Made by a program: the position numbers and the translations under genes
NCBI GenBank assembly: GCA_016859345.1
Contig: CM029128.1
Location: 21,026,604-21,090,603 of the forward strand
From: Istiophorus platypterus
Lineage: Eukaryota; Chordata; Actinopteri; Istiophoriformes; Istiophoridae
Direction: 5' to 3'
DNA: 64,000 bases
In this document: positions 38,635 through 51,118 of the stretch, piece after piece
Numbering within the stretch: position 1 is the first letter of the stretch
Layout: every line of letters starts with the position of its first letter
The notes under the pieces: generated by a model
Seen by the model: only the letters and a program-made list of their open reading frames with translations
The model's database searches: none
What the model was told of the DNA's origin: nothing

Positions 38635-39663
38635 TTTCTCAGTGAGGTCAGCTTCTAGTCAGTTAATTTAAAGTTTGCAATTACTTGCACAGTGATTCGA
38701 CTTCTACACTTTTTTTGTCCCTATAATACTCCTGCATGGGCTGGTAACTATATTCCAAAATCTGTATATCAGGCTCCTACTTTTTACTGTGATATCTACA
38801 TCACCTCTTAAACTACAACAAGCTATTTGGTGGAGAAAAAATAAATTTCCAGTCGATATGGATCTGAATAAATGAATAGTGCTTTGTGTATTTATCTATT
38901 TGCATCTTCTGCAACATATTATTTAATCCAATCTTGACCAAAATTAGTGCATATTGCATTCAATAGTTCTTTAACTTGCTGCTCCTTACAGACTGAAGCG
39001 CTACACCCACAACACCTACCATGTTTCAGATCTCTTCCTTTAAATTGATGTGAAGAGTTTGAATTCATGCTTCTACCACTTGGAGTAGCAGAAACTGGAC
39101 ACTTAAAGGATACTTTAGACAGTTACTTTCAGCCATTCTAACCATTTATATTGGGAGCACTGGGCCGTCACAGGGTGTTGTAGCCAAACTTTGAATGTTT
39201 GAGGAAAGGTAAAATGAAAAAGAGATAACAGCAAGATGAAATATCATTTTAAGATTAGAAATGATTGTTAACATTGATGAATTTAAGATCAAAGACAATT
39301 TGAGATCAAATGTTTCTCAGACATGACTAGAAATTGAGATGAAAGTGAAGTTGATGACTAATTTAAAATGAAACACTGTTAATTGTAAAATTACAGATTA
39401 TTGGAGATTATTTGAAGATGATATGAATTTGAATGACGTTTGAATGACATTCACATGTATTTACACTCATAGAAAATCTAATGAGAAAATCAACGCATAA
39501 TAATAAACTATAATGATAATTTAATAATAAATGGAAAATCCAATAAAGAAACTACAGGAGGGCTGAGACATGATGACAGATTTCTGTAAAACTGTAGATC
39601 ATTTCAGATGATGCATGGCTGAAAATTCACACAGACAAATGTGTAAGTAGGGAAAGAGCCTAC

Positions 39664-39696
39664 TTTGATCATTGGCCATCTTGTCTGGATGTTCCA
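39664..39696 (-). CDS. dcc: DCC microexon (33 nt): extracellular stalk
   Basis: A 33-nt exon, phase 1/1, encoding the end of a Val codon, EHPDKMANDQ and the first base of a Ser codon. The peptide VEHPDKMANDQ matches mammalian DCC (KVEHPDKMANDQ) just after FN3-6. The acceptor is ctttttcag at 39697 and the donor gtaggc at 39663. The exon was too short to be seen as an ORF and was found by fitting phases on both sides. It can be left out or included without changing the frame, so cassette use is possible. Confidence 0.93.
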
Positions 39697-39829
39697 CTGA
39701 AAAAGAAACAGAGAGAGAGAGAATCAGAAAACTTTCAAAATATAAAACAAAGGAATGCATTTACAAATAAAGCAAGTCTCAATTTTCTGTCTCACACAGA
39801 CACATGCAGAAACACACGCTATGACAGAC
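39697..39829. other. DCC intron, 133 nt
   Basis: The shortest intron in the window, between the FN3-6 exon and the 33-nt microexon. The transcript strand has a TCTCTCTCTGTTTCTTTTTCAG tract at the acceptor. Confidence 0.92.
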
Positions 39830-40024
39830 CTTTGACGGTCCTGAAGTGGACAGGCTCAGACAGCGGGCCAACTCCTTTGGCATTTTTGGCCTGAATCCTG
39901 AAGTAATAAACTGTATCTAAGTTCAGATCGACGACCTGATGGGTAAGACGGTCGCCACTGATGGGCTCCATGACCCAGTCATCTATCGGCATGTTCTTAT
40001 CCATCGTGTAGTACAGGATGTAAC
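39830..40024 (-). CDS. dcc: DCC exon: FN3 domain 6, second part
   Basis: A 195-nt exon, phase 1/1, 64 full codons. It begins YILYYTMDKNMPIDDWVMEP, continues SGDRLTHQVVDLNLDTVYY and ends with the FN3 G strand at VHFRTVK. It completes FN3-6. The acceptor is tctgccag at 40025. The donor is gtctgt at 39829, weaker than consensus at +3/+4. Only 133 nt of intron separate this exon from the following 33-nt microexon, so the pair is likely recognised by intron definition. Confidence 0.96.
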
Positions 40025-41089
<1,065 letters not shown>

Positions 41090-41197
41090 CTGTGATCCGT
41101 CCATTAGCCTCCATTGGTGGTTGCCAGCTGATTAAAATGGCGCGGGGTCGTCCTTCGCGACTGATCACTGTTAAATCTTTGGGGGCAGAGCTAGGAG
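41090..41197 (-). CDS. dcc: DCC exon: FN3 domain 6, first part
   Basis: A 108-nt exon, phase 1/1, 35 codons plus split ends. It reads PSSAPKDLTVISREGRPRA then ILISWQPPMEANGRIT, the A to C strands of the sixth, membrane-proximal FN3 domain, with the core tryptophan in SWQPP. The mammalian counterpart is PTSAPKDLTVITREGKPRA...SWQPPLEANGKIT. The acceptor is aattgacag at 41198 and the donor gtacgt at 41089, close to consensus. In-frame skipping would be possible but would break the FN3-6 fold. Confidence 0.96.
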
Positions 41198-44021
41198 CTG
41201 TCAATTTTGTATAAACAGAGAGAAATGAAAAAAATATCAATGTGAGAAATGATAGATGAGATGATGGTGCAATCAACTTCAGTAGATTATTTGCTGAAAT
41301 TTAGTAAAAAAAGGATTTAATAACATATTTTATTAGTTGCAGTTAACCAGAGCTTTGGTGTGAAACACCTGTTTTAAGGCTCTGTGTCACGCCTGTGTAC
41401 TTCCCAAACAAATTTTACACCAAGTAGAAGGACACCACAAAGTCACTCATTGATTTAAGCTGTATGGGGGCTAGTATGATAGCCTATCTCTACACATACA
41501 ATGTCTGTGGGGTTTCTCCATATTTCAACACTTACATAGGTCCATAATAGGCCTGTAGTTTATGGCAATCCATCTAATAGTTGTTAAGGTAAGTGAACCT
41601 CATGGCGAAGCTGGAGTTAGTCAGGACCAATGTCAATAGGATTCATGATAAACCATCCAATAGCTGTGGAAATTTCTGTCTGACCTATACAGGTGGGTCG
41701 ACACACAGACCAACATCACGATCCTTACACTGCTGTGGCTAAAGTCCCTTTAGCACTTGTAAGCCCAATATTTGAACTATTTTTCTTTTTTCTGTCTCAT
41801 TTGTTTAATCTGTGCACAAACAGAAAAAACAGTGACTGCATCAAACTGCAGTGAAGCTACATTGACAAAACCTGCAGGTTTGATTGGTTTGATTGATGTT
41901 TATCAGTTAATGTTATCTATTATTAGTTCATGTTGTCTCAAAGGAGGGCATTAGCAGCAATGCCTGCTTTGATTTTGTTGGCCAAAATCGATGGAGCTCA
42001 ATAGAAAAGCCAGAGTTCTAGAACAAGTTAAATATTCAAACTTAATAGTTTCAGTTTAGCCTGATGTTGGTGATGAACTCAGATTCAGGCTCTTGCTGCA
42101 TATCTGTCGCTGGAGTCCCGTTTCTTCAGTGGTAAAAACACGACTTTTGGTTGTAGATCTTTACCTGAAGTTCCTGAGCTGCCGGTAATCAATCTGTAGT
42201 TAGGTGCTCTGGGAGTCTGTTGTGACTTTCTTTTATTCCAGTAATCTGTACTGTTTGAACTTGAAAATTGTGGAGAGGGTAATTTTTGTCACTTTCTGTT
42301 GTCAGACTGTCACCTTCACAACCAAGACTCAGGCTTTTTTCTCCTCAACTGTCACCATGGGAACTAAGTGACTGCCTATCAGAGCTTTAGTATGTGATGG
42401 CTCTGTGTGTTTACTGGTTATAGATATGATTCATGACAAGTTGTTTTTTTTTTTTTTAAAGAAAGAAAGGCCTCAAAGCTCAAACCCAAGTGTTGGCTAA
42501 TGAAACCCTTGTTAAAACTGACACAATGTGCAAGGGGAAATTAAAAGTTCCAATCAAGATGGCTAATGATGTTAACCAACTACACTTCTCATAAATCTAG
42601 AGGGAGGCTTCAGGGGTCCAAAAGTCTGAGGCCACTCAGACTCAGATTTTTCAACTAGACGTTGAAATGATTATAACTTTCCTCAGTTTATAAATAATGC
42701 TACTGAATGGTTGACTAGCCATCCTGATCTGCATCACCAAAATAATAACCTTAACTTTAAAATGAAGTTTCGATTCCAATGAGATAATCGACCTCTTCCA
42801 AAACAAAGCTCATTCTTATTAGAATCAATTTAAAGCCTTGAACACCCACACAGGGTTGTTAGAGTATTCTGACTGATTTGACAGATTGGAGGGGGGCAGA
42901 GCTATGTTGGAAATTACATGATGGCCATAGTTTAACTCTTCAAGTTAAGAGCCACTAGTGACAGGTACACAGCCATCAAATGGATTCGATCTTATCTCAC
43001 ACGCATTCATATATGGATGGTGGATGTTAGTGGGATGCTTTCCATTTCTAAGCCTATGACCTATTTTGAAAAACAGGTGCAAAGAACATATTTTGTCATT
43101 TAATGCACAAGACCTGTTGGTTTTTTAGAATATCAGATCTCAGAAGAGGCCATGGCACTGAAAGCAAAATTTGTCAAAAGACATTCTTTTCCAGTACAGC
43201 AGCCATAGTTGATGTTCAAAATTATGAATGCTTGTAAGGGCTTTGGTTCAAAGTCATTTTGACACTGCTGACAACTCATAGTTCATCAAAAACAAGCTTT
43301 TGATTGCTCAAAACCAGTGCACTGGGGTTAGGAAGGGATTATCGCCTCCAAAAAAAATGAATCCAGCGTTCAGTCACAAAGGCTCAATTTGTACAATGGT
43401 GCTAGGTAGCAGATCAACAGTGATAGCCTTCCAGAAGAATGGGTCAATAACTAAGTCAAACTTTTTTGCTAACTTGCTCACTCATTTTTTGTATAAAGCT
43501 GCCCAAAATGGCAGGAGGGCAATTCATGTCAGTATTTATTTATTTTTGACTTCTGATGCGGAATTTTTTGGTGAGCATGCATGGAAAGTGGCCTTCTGAT
43601 GACCCTTCCATGAAAGACATCTTTGTTAAGATTTCCCTGCACAGTAGAGTAGTACACCACCAGTCAAGAGTCTACTAAATCTTCCTGAAGATCTTTTGCA
43701 GCTCATTTTGGGGGTGTGATATCCACCATTAACTGCAATTTCTTAAATACATTATGTATTGAGAAAATGGCACCTGAAAAAGCTTTGCTATGTTTTGACA
43801 GCCTTCTCCTGCTTTGTGGGCATCAATCTCATTAAGAACTGCTTAGTGGAGCTCATGGCTGCTTTTTGATTGTTGGGACAAAGTTTGAGAAGTCAGAGCG
43901 TCTATAAGGTTTGAAATTTGCATAACTAAATATTTCCTAAAGAGTATTATGAACAAGCTATAGTTCTAACAAGGTAATTAATGTCTTAAGGTCTCAGGCC
44001 TTGTTAAAAGTTACACCATAA

Positions 44022-44065
<44 letters not shown>

Positions 44066-44131
44066 ATCTATCTATATATATATATATATATAGAGATATA
44101 TATAGATATATATAGATATATATATATATAT
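44022..44131. repeat. (CTAT)n-(AT)n-(ATAG)n array
   Basis: CTAT units followed by AT and TATAGATATA units. The composition is the same as the array at 40101-40320 but without the GT block. Confidence 0.95.
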
Positions 44132-44254
44132 GTAAACTTAAACATATATTATAATGTCTGATTTCTTTTAGACTCAGTGGGTGATTATCTCTAATAGTAT
44201 GTTAGAGGTGTTATGAGCTGCTGCAAAAGCAGTTTTCAGTCATTTTCTGTAAAA

Positions 44255-44450
44255 ATGTGGTCAGTGTTTGTGTGTCCAGAACTGGTGGATCACTGCAGGG
44301 ACTGAGTGGGCTCAGTCCGTCTGCTCACTATGAATGTCAATGTATTCCAGCAGGCCCCGGGGAGCCAGCGGTGGTAATGCTGTTCACACATAATTGGATG
44401 ACAAATCCGGCAAACATGATTGTAAACATCCTGAAAGGGATACCTTGACA
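44255..44450. promoter_or_regulatory. Candidate conserved non-coding element
   Basis: A complex, GC-richer 200-bp stretch right after an AT array: GGCCCCGGGGAGCCAGCGG, then CACACATAATTGGATGACAA. It has no coding signal on either strand that fits DCC. The call is from texture only. Confidence 0.22.
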
Positions 44451-45339
44451 TTTTGATTTCAGTCTGTGGTTAGATCTCATTGTTGGAGTCAGTTGTCATG
44501 TTGTTGTGGGGAAGTGTGGAATTTCTTTATGACACTTATTAAAAGTAATTGCTGATTGGTTTGGAAAGAAAGTAAAAAAAAATTTGGCACCCATAATGTT
44601 TTAGTGAACCCATATTTACTGAACCGGCCCTCATTCAGTGTATTCCTGTTTTCCCCTGAATGACTTTGAAACACCTCAGAGAAAACCGTGAACTTAATGC
44701 ATTCAGCAAAGCGTTTTAGATGCCAGTGAAAAGGAAGTGATAGAGGAAGACTGTATTACAACTGAAAAAAAAAGCCAAAACAGTAAGAATAACCCACTTA
44801 TTCTAAAACTCTACAACTAAACACAATCCTGAGTGTAAAAGTCAATCCTTTATCTTGGTAACAGTTTGACAAGAAAACACTTAACGCCCAGGTAATGGTG
44901 GATAGCATCAGTTCAGAAGTAGCTGCTTCATTCATACTTTCCCATCTTTGGATTACTCACCAGCTGTTTAGCTACCAGGTGTACTGCATGGCCATCATAA
45001 CCAAGTTTTCTACTGCCCCTGCAGATCCCAAACCTACCTCTTTAAGTACCAAGCGTTAGGACTGTTGATTTAAGTAAAATTTAATGTTCATATACAGCTA
45101 TCTCTGATTCCCCAATCAACCACAATGTTCTAACCAGGTACTAACTGTAATGTTGTAGTTTTTTAGTGCATGTTTGGGCGGATTTGGGGTATTTATGATA
45201 TAAAAAGTCCACTCTTTGCTGCTGAGATTTTTGTTGGTTCAGACCTGGGTTTTGGGTTAAGGTTAGAATTAAGTTTAGGTTAGAGGTAGGGCTGGGGGAC
45301 ATAGGTACAAACACATGTTTGTGTCTAAGAGAAACATAC

Positions 45340-45478
45340 CTGCTTCATAAGTTGTGGCGTGTGCTGTCATACTCCATGTGCTGGACTTGCGGCCTTTGGT
45401 TACCATGACAGCAAACTCATACATGGTGTTTGGTTTGAGGCCCGTGACTGTATGGCTGAGTGCTGTGGTGTCTGCAGA
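45340..45478 (-). CDS. dcc: DCC exon: FN3 domain 5, second part
   Basis: A 139-nt exon, phase 0 in and phase 1 out, 46 codons. It begins SADTTALSHTVTGLKPNTMY and ends KSSTWSMTAHATTYEA. LKPNTMYEFAVMVTKGRKSS is almost the mammalian FN3-5 sequence, and TTYEA is a DCC-type junction (neogenin has TTFEL). The acceptor is tgtgtgtccag at 45479 and the donor gtatgt at 45339. Upstream, the intron carries CA and CATA microsatellites (45541-45681). Confidence 0.96.
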
Positions 45479-45540
45479 CTGGACACACATACATTTGTAG
45501 AATTTAGATGTTTCTAGGATAAAATTTAGAGAAAAGGTAA

Positions 45541-45645
45541 AAAAAACAAAACAAAAACAAAACCCAAAACAAAACACACACATATACATACATATACATA
45601 CAAACATACATACATACATACACACACATATATATATAAACACAA

Positions 45646-45681
<36 letters not shown>
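45541..45681. repeat. AAAAC, CATA and CA compound array
   Basis: An A-rich AAAAC-type stretch, CATACATA units, a TATA stretch and about 14 CA units in sequence. It lies 60 bp upstream, in transcript terms, of the second FN3-5 exon. Confidence 0.93.
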
Positions 45682-45686
<5 letters not shown>

Positions 45687-46769
45687 CTCACACTCACACA
45701 GTGCCACAGTCCAAAGACATGCAGGTTAACTTGACTGGGGGTTGTTGTTGTTTGTCCTGTAACAGATTGGTGTAAGCCTCTCTCTCTCTATCTCTCTCTC
45801 TCTCTCTCTACATATAATGTGTCTGTGAAAATGTGTCTGTCCCTCTGTTTGGTTTGGAAATAGTTAGCCTGACCTTGTTTTTTACTTTAAAGATTATTTC
45901 TAAGATGCTGACATTAGTGAATATTGACAAACACCAGTGGCTGCATAAACTTATGTTTTCACTTACCGACGAGACTTCTTTTTGTCCTTGTAGCACCAAT
46001 AAAATGTCTTATTTTCTGAGTCTGATGGAAAGAAATAAAGAAGTCCTCTCTCTGCGGCTCTCCATCTGTGCTAAATTAGGGTGAGTACACTGTCTGCCCT
46101 CGTATAGATTTGCTTTATAGATTGTTGTCGAAGTTTTTCTTAAGTTCAGAGTTTTGTTGGAAGAAAAGAAGTCTCACCAGGTGAAATGGAGAACATGACA
46201 TAAAAAATAAAGGATTTTGTCTTTTTTTTTGTTTTTAAGAACAACCAAAATTACTTGAGGTTAGAGTTTGTTCACTCTGAGATTCCTAGCACACTGCCAA
46301 ACAATCAAAGCTGTTTTTGTCAACTGAGAATATTTTAAAGATATTTCTTGAACAGTAATAGCTTCTGAATATGAAAAAAAAACAAAACTAAACACATATA
46401 GAGCTCAGTTATCCTCCAGTGTTTTCAGCTCATAATTTTCTACAGAGCCTGTGCTCCCTTTAGTTTTGCTGGTGAGCTACTTTATACATATTGGCAAGGG
46501 AGAGGAAACCTGCTTTAAATGACCCAAGGCAGCACAAAAGATGGCAGGTACGACACAGCTGCGGGTGGCAGAGTTGTGGTGGCAACATTTCTTGTTCAGA
46601 AGGAGTAGTAAGGTGAACTAGGACATAAAGTGGGGGGCATAATATACATGTGTGTAAATACTTGAGCATTTCATTGCACACAAACTATAATTTCATCATC
46701 TGACAGCTTGTAAATGTTGAGCCTCTAACAGAGCTGAAAGAATAGTTGCTTTGTTAGTCTGGAACAACA

Positions 46770-47190
46770 AGTCAACACAGGTAAGTCCCAAGTCAAGCCT
46801 GAGGTCATGAAAGATAAGTTGCAGGCCAAGTCCAAGGTCAAGGGCAACCAGTCCCAAGTCTAGCCGCAAATTAAGATGGGTAATACCCAATAGAAGTACT
46901 AAGTCAAGTCTAAGTTGCTAGTCTGTACAATCAAACAAACCTATAGCTTCTGACTGTGCAGTGTGATTGGTGGCTGTCAGACTGATTCTAAATGTATATG
47001 TTGCCTGGAAAATTAGGTGTTAAAGTGCTGCACAGTTTTTTTTTAATAACATAATGTTCATACTTTATGTTTTGGGGGAGGATATCAAGTCATTCCAACT
47101 GAAATGTCCAATTAAAGTCACAAGTCATTGGTCTTTTTGAATCGGTTAAGCCCAGTCAGAAGTCAACAGATTTATGACTCAAGTCTTACC
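46770..47190. repeat. Degenerate CAAGTC-type repeat
   Basis: Recurring caagtc/cccaag phrases: gtcccaagtcaagcctgagg, ccaagtccaaggtcaag, actaagtcaagtctaag and tcacaagtcattgg. The pattern resembles a CAAGTCTCAAGTC repeat common in fish. It is diverged and non-coding. Confidence 0.5.
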
Positions 47191-47293
47191 CATGTTCAGG
47201 TCATGTTGGCACCTCTGGCAGAGACAAAACTGAACTAAGCAGTGATGTAGAATAGCTCCACATGAACGTAACAGATTGACTGTCTGTGTTTAC

Positions 47294-47532
47294 CTTGTAC
47301 TTTCCACTGGTTGAGTAGCTGGTCTTCCACTTGACCGAGTAGTACCGGACCTCAGACGCCTTCTGGTTCTTGGTCATCGAGTTGTCAGCCCAGGAGACGC
47401 GAACGGAATCCGAGGACAGAGCCACGGCTTGGACCCCCACCGGGGGGATCATGGGAGTGCTGGTGTCTGGCATGGGAGTGGGGTATTTATCAAAGAGGTG
47501 GAAAAGGTCATCCTCAGATGGGTCTATGGGGT
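47294..47532 (-). CDS. dcc: DCC exon: FN3-4/FN3-5 linker and FN3 domain 5, first part (alternative acceptor)
   Basis: A 239-nt exon, phase 1 in and phase 0 out. The first 22 codons encode an acidic, aromatic linker (DPSEDDLFHLFDKYP), followed by TSTPMIPPVGVQAVALSS and the FN3-5 start DSVRVSWADNSMTKNQK. The full-length acceptor is cctccccccag at 47533 and the donor gtaaac at 47293. A second acceptor, cccatgccag at 47467, would start the exon at 47466. It removes exactly 66 nt and keeps the phase. This mirrors the DCC-long/DCC-short choice of mammals, where the linker is 20 residues longer in the long form. FN3-5 is a main netrin-1 binding module, so linker length affects how FN3-4 and FN3-5 are spaced. 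Confidence 0.95.
47467..47468 (-). promoter_or_regulatory. dcc: Internal alternative 3' splice acceptor (DCC short form)
   Basis: The transcript-strand sequence cactcccatgccag|ACACC gives a usable AG 66 nt inside the exon that starts at 47532. Splicing here replaces the 22-residue acidic linker with direct joining of FN3-4 to TSTPMIPPVG. Five YCAY tetramers (NOVA-type binding sequence) occur in these 66 nt. NOVA proteins are known to control the homologous choice in mouse; control in this species is an inference. Confidence 0.6.
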
Positions 47533-48884
47533 CTGGGGGGAGGTCAACGGTAACCAGGGTGTTTGGGAATATTTAATGAAATCATACAGTGTAGTGAATG
47601 TGTGAAAATGGAGGTTTATATATTGGGGACATGAGTGATACATTCATATAATCGGATTAATATAGTTTTGTGCATGCATATGTAAAAGAAAAAGAAACAT
47701 ATAGTAGTGATTACATAAAATGATATTCAAGTTTAATGCAGCAGAAAGCAATGTTTGTTTGAGGGGAAGTATGAGAGGAGTGGGTGGATGAGGAAGTGAA
47801 AACAGGAGAGAAAAGAGGGGAGAAACAACAAAGAGTAAGAAGACAGTGAGAGACAAAAGATGTCATTCTAAACAGGAAGTAGAGCCACAGATCCAGAGAG
47901 GGGTAGGGCCTAAAGGACAAAAGATAGCAGACTGCTACCAGCCAAAACCATTTCAGGGTCTGAAGACCTGAAAATCTTTAAACTTTTAGAAATTTTTTAT
48001 TTGCTTAAAACTAAGAATGGTTTACTCTTGTTTTATATCATCTTCAATTGCCAGTAACTAAAATATGATCAAATTTACCTCAGGTTTTGGTATTTCGTTT
48101 GTGCACTTTTTTTTTTTTTTTTTTTTACACAATGCGACTGTCTCACGTCATTCTAGTAAGACAGAGAATAGTGTTTCTTCTGAGAACTGACCTCCCATAA
48201 AAGACAATCCCGTAGATTGAACAAAACCCCTAAACTTGGCATTGTCACATCAAAAAAGCGTTTGCTATTCATTTTTTTTCTTTTTTTCAACTGCAATTTT
48301 TTAACAGTTTATCTGAGGCACATCTCCGGCTGCTATAAGGGCGATATTTCCATTAACGCTCCTATAGGTCACATCACGGGGTAGAGAGGAATGATCTAGG
48401 TATACTGTCATTTATCTTTGAGGACTTGTAGGTTTTCTTTCTGCCAGTATGGTGACTTTAAAAGGCTGTAACATTAAGAATAGAGCCTGAATATCAATTT
48501 TATTCAAATTTTAAAGAAAAAACTGTTACTGATTGATGTCAACACGTTACACAATCTCAGGCATTACTTTCGTGATAACAGTTATGATAACTTTTAGAAC
48601 CAATGGTCTGAGGAACAAAATAAAGCTCAGGTTGTAATAAACTCCAGTTTTTCCAAGGAACCAAAAAATCCTTACAACAAAAAGAAATTTGAAATGTTGG
48701 TGTCACTATTTAAAGAGGTTCTGAGAAATGTATGGAAAAAAAACTAACCGCATTAGAGATACAAGCTTTTCACCAAACATGATATTGTTTTTCAGACTTT
48801 GCGTCAATTTATCGTTTTGGCTTGTGCACATCTGAACAAATTAAACCCATCTCTGTGGACCCATGGCTCCAGAGGATCAGAGAT

Positions 48885-49259
48885 GCTGCCTTTAGGTGCT
48901 TTCAGAAATGCTAAACATTTGAGCATGGTTTCCATCCATCCATCCATCCATCCATCCATCCATCCATCAATTAGCTATAATAATTTTCCTTTTAAGGGTT
49001 TTTGCGGCGCATGTTTTAGATACCGAAATTTAAAAATATATGTAAGTTTCAAATCTCAGGTTCGTTTCATGTGGCGAAACTGCTCATCACAAGAAGTAAT
49101 AGTAGTTATTACCTTATTTCGTTGTGTTTACTTTTTAATCTTTGTGATCAAATTTGTATCTACTTAGTTTCCGACATGCAGCACCTGAATGCCTCACAGG
49201 AGGTTTAAGTGTGACTTCAGAACCAGGAGGTTCAAGCTGAAGAAGCACCTAAAGGCAGC
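48885..49259. repeat. 17-bp inverted repeat pair spanning 375 bp
   Basis: gctgcctttaggtgctt at 48885-48901 and its exact reverse complement at 49243-49259. A CATC array lies between. The pair may be remnants of two inverted copies of one dispersed repeat. Confidence 0.6.
48932..48968. repeat. (CATC)n microsatellite
   Basis: About nine CATC units inside the segment bracketed by the 17-bp inverted repeats. Confidence 0.95.
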
Positions 49260-50719
49260 TCAACATGAAACACTCACTAGCAGATTCTATCAGGTGCTAA
49301 CAGAGAGCTGGAATGAGCAGTGATGAAAACATTCAACTGAAGAATAAGATATAAAAGCTACTCTGCTTATTCCAGCTCTGTATCCTCTGATCTACTGACA
49401 GGCAAACCTACTGGAATCTGAAAAACAGTTAGTGGTAGAAATAGTTTAGATCAACACACATCAACTCTGAAGCCAACAGCATTATCGACTGGTTCACTAA
49501 AAAATTACTGACATAAATTTTAACTGAACATTTATTTTTTTGGTCTTTAGCATTTAATAAATAAGACAGCCCAAAGACCATCTAGAGTTGCTGAGGAAAA
49601 CCTCAGTGAGGTTTGTTACTGATTATTTCAATCTTTGTCCCAAAATGTTTCTGACACAAGAATACATGAAGGTAGAAAAAAAGGGAAGAATCGAATAAAA
49701 TGTAAATATACCACAACTAAATAAGTAAAAATATAACCAATTGAATAGAAACAATGGAACAGATTAATGCAATAGAACATTAAATGAAACCATAAAATGT
49801 ATAAATAATGAATATAATGTTAAGAAGAAATATGAGAAGGTGGACAGAAAAAAAAGAAACACTTGCTATTTCAGTTCAGTGTTTTTTTTCTGGTTCTGTC
49901 CTCACTTCTTTCAAGAAAACTGAACAGAAATGAGACCAGAGGAAGCTGATGTCTGTCTGTGTCTCTGCAACAGAAAAATAGGTTTTTAAAAACTATTTTC
50001 ATCTCAGTGCCTTTATCCACATATTCTCTCAGTCTCACAAATAGACAGATTTCAGAAGTGTTACTGGAATAAGTCATTTCTAACTCTACAGTTGAACAGA
50101 CTGCTCAGCCTCCTCTAGCTCCATGTCATTAGCCCTCAAGTCCACCTACACTAACTGAACTGTTGATGGGCCCAAGTGGGCTACAGGTATAATTTCTCTC
50201 CATAAGGGATTATTACAGTCATCTCGCTGATGTCAAATTGGTGAAAGTGTTTCTTAGTTTGTGTGTTTTATTTATTTGCATTGTTTCTTTCACATGTGTT
50301 GTGTAATTTTCAAAGTGGAAAAGCTTTTCTTCATTTTTATTGCTGTATAATTGCTTGTGTTTCACATTGTAAACCCAATTTGAACAAAGATCATACAGTA
50401 TTGTGGACTTGATAAGTTAATGTGACGACAGCTTCACTTCTGAGAGATGAGGACGCTTCGTCCTGTTGTGTCTGCAGTGTAAACCAGACCACTGAGGGAA
50501 TCAACACTGACATCTAATGTGCTGCCGTTGAAGAGAGATGTACAGCTGCAGGCCAACATAGAGCGAGAGACTGATGAGAGAGCAAGAGAGAGAGAGATTG
50601 ATGAAGGAGGTGTGTGGGGCTGCGGGGCAAGCTGCAGCAGGCGGTGTCGTGGTTTAACTTGTCGTCCAGCATCACAATTAAGCTCTGCTCAGGACAGAAT
50701 ACTGATGAGGATGAAAAAC

Positions 50720-51118
50720 ACGCCTCCTTCTTCTCCTCCTCCCTCTCCACTGCACTCCTGCCTCCACCCACTTCTCCCTCTATCCTCTCACTCTATTGGT
50801 CTTCCTGCTATATTTGGTGTCTTTTCTTCTTCTTTTCCACATTTTTTTGCTCTCCCTCTTTCTTTTACATCATCCCCCATCCTGCAAATCTCAATCTTTC
50901 CTCCTGTGTTCCCTTCCTTTCTTACCCCTCCTACCTCCTTCTATTGATCCCTTCCTCCTTTTTTTCTTACTCTAACCCTCAATCCCTCCTTCTTTACGCC
51001 CCTACACTTCCTCTCTGCTTCTCCTCCTCCCCCTCTTCCATCCTGCATCCTTACCCTATATTGGTCTTATCCCTTCCCCCATCTCCCTCTCTCTGTCTCC
51101 CTCTCACTCCGTGGTCCT
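50720..51118. repeat. Polypyrimidine-rich tract, about 400 bp
   Basis: The plus strand is overwhelmingly C and T (cttctcctcctccctctcc and similar), so the DCC transcript is purine-rich here. Long ORFs on both strands (Ser/Leu/Pro-rich, or Gly/Glu/Lys-rich) result from composition. It is too irregular to be a simple microsatellite. Confidence 0.8.

Larger units (their letters stand above)
35823..39663. other. DCC intron, 3.8 kb
   Basis: No exon is visible. It contains a mixed-composition stretch with CA-type repeats at 36900-37085, the dispersed repeat at 37480-37810 and the foldback element at 38578-38634. Confidence 0.65.
41198..45339. other. DCC intron, 4.1 kb
   Basis: It holds a diverged dispersed repeat (about 41460-41700), a CTAT/AT array (44022-44131) and a candidate conserved stretch at 44255-44450. 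Otherwise it is AT-rich with no recognisable content. Confidence 0.65.
45479..47293. other. DCC intron, 1.8 kb
   Basis: It contains the AAAAC/CATA/CA array (45541-45681), a CT array (45778-45808) and a degenerate CAAGTC repeat tract (46770 onward). Confidence 0.7.
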
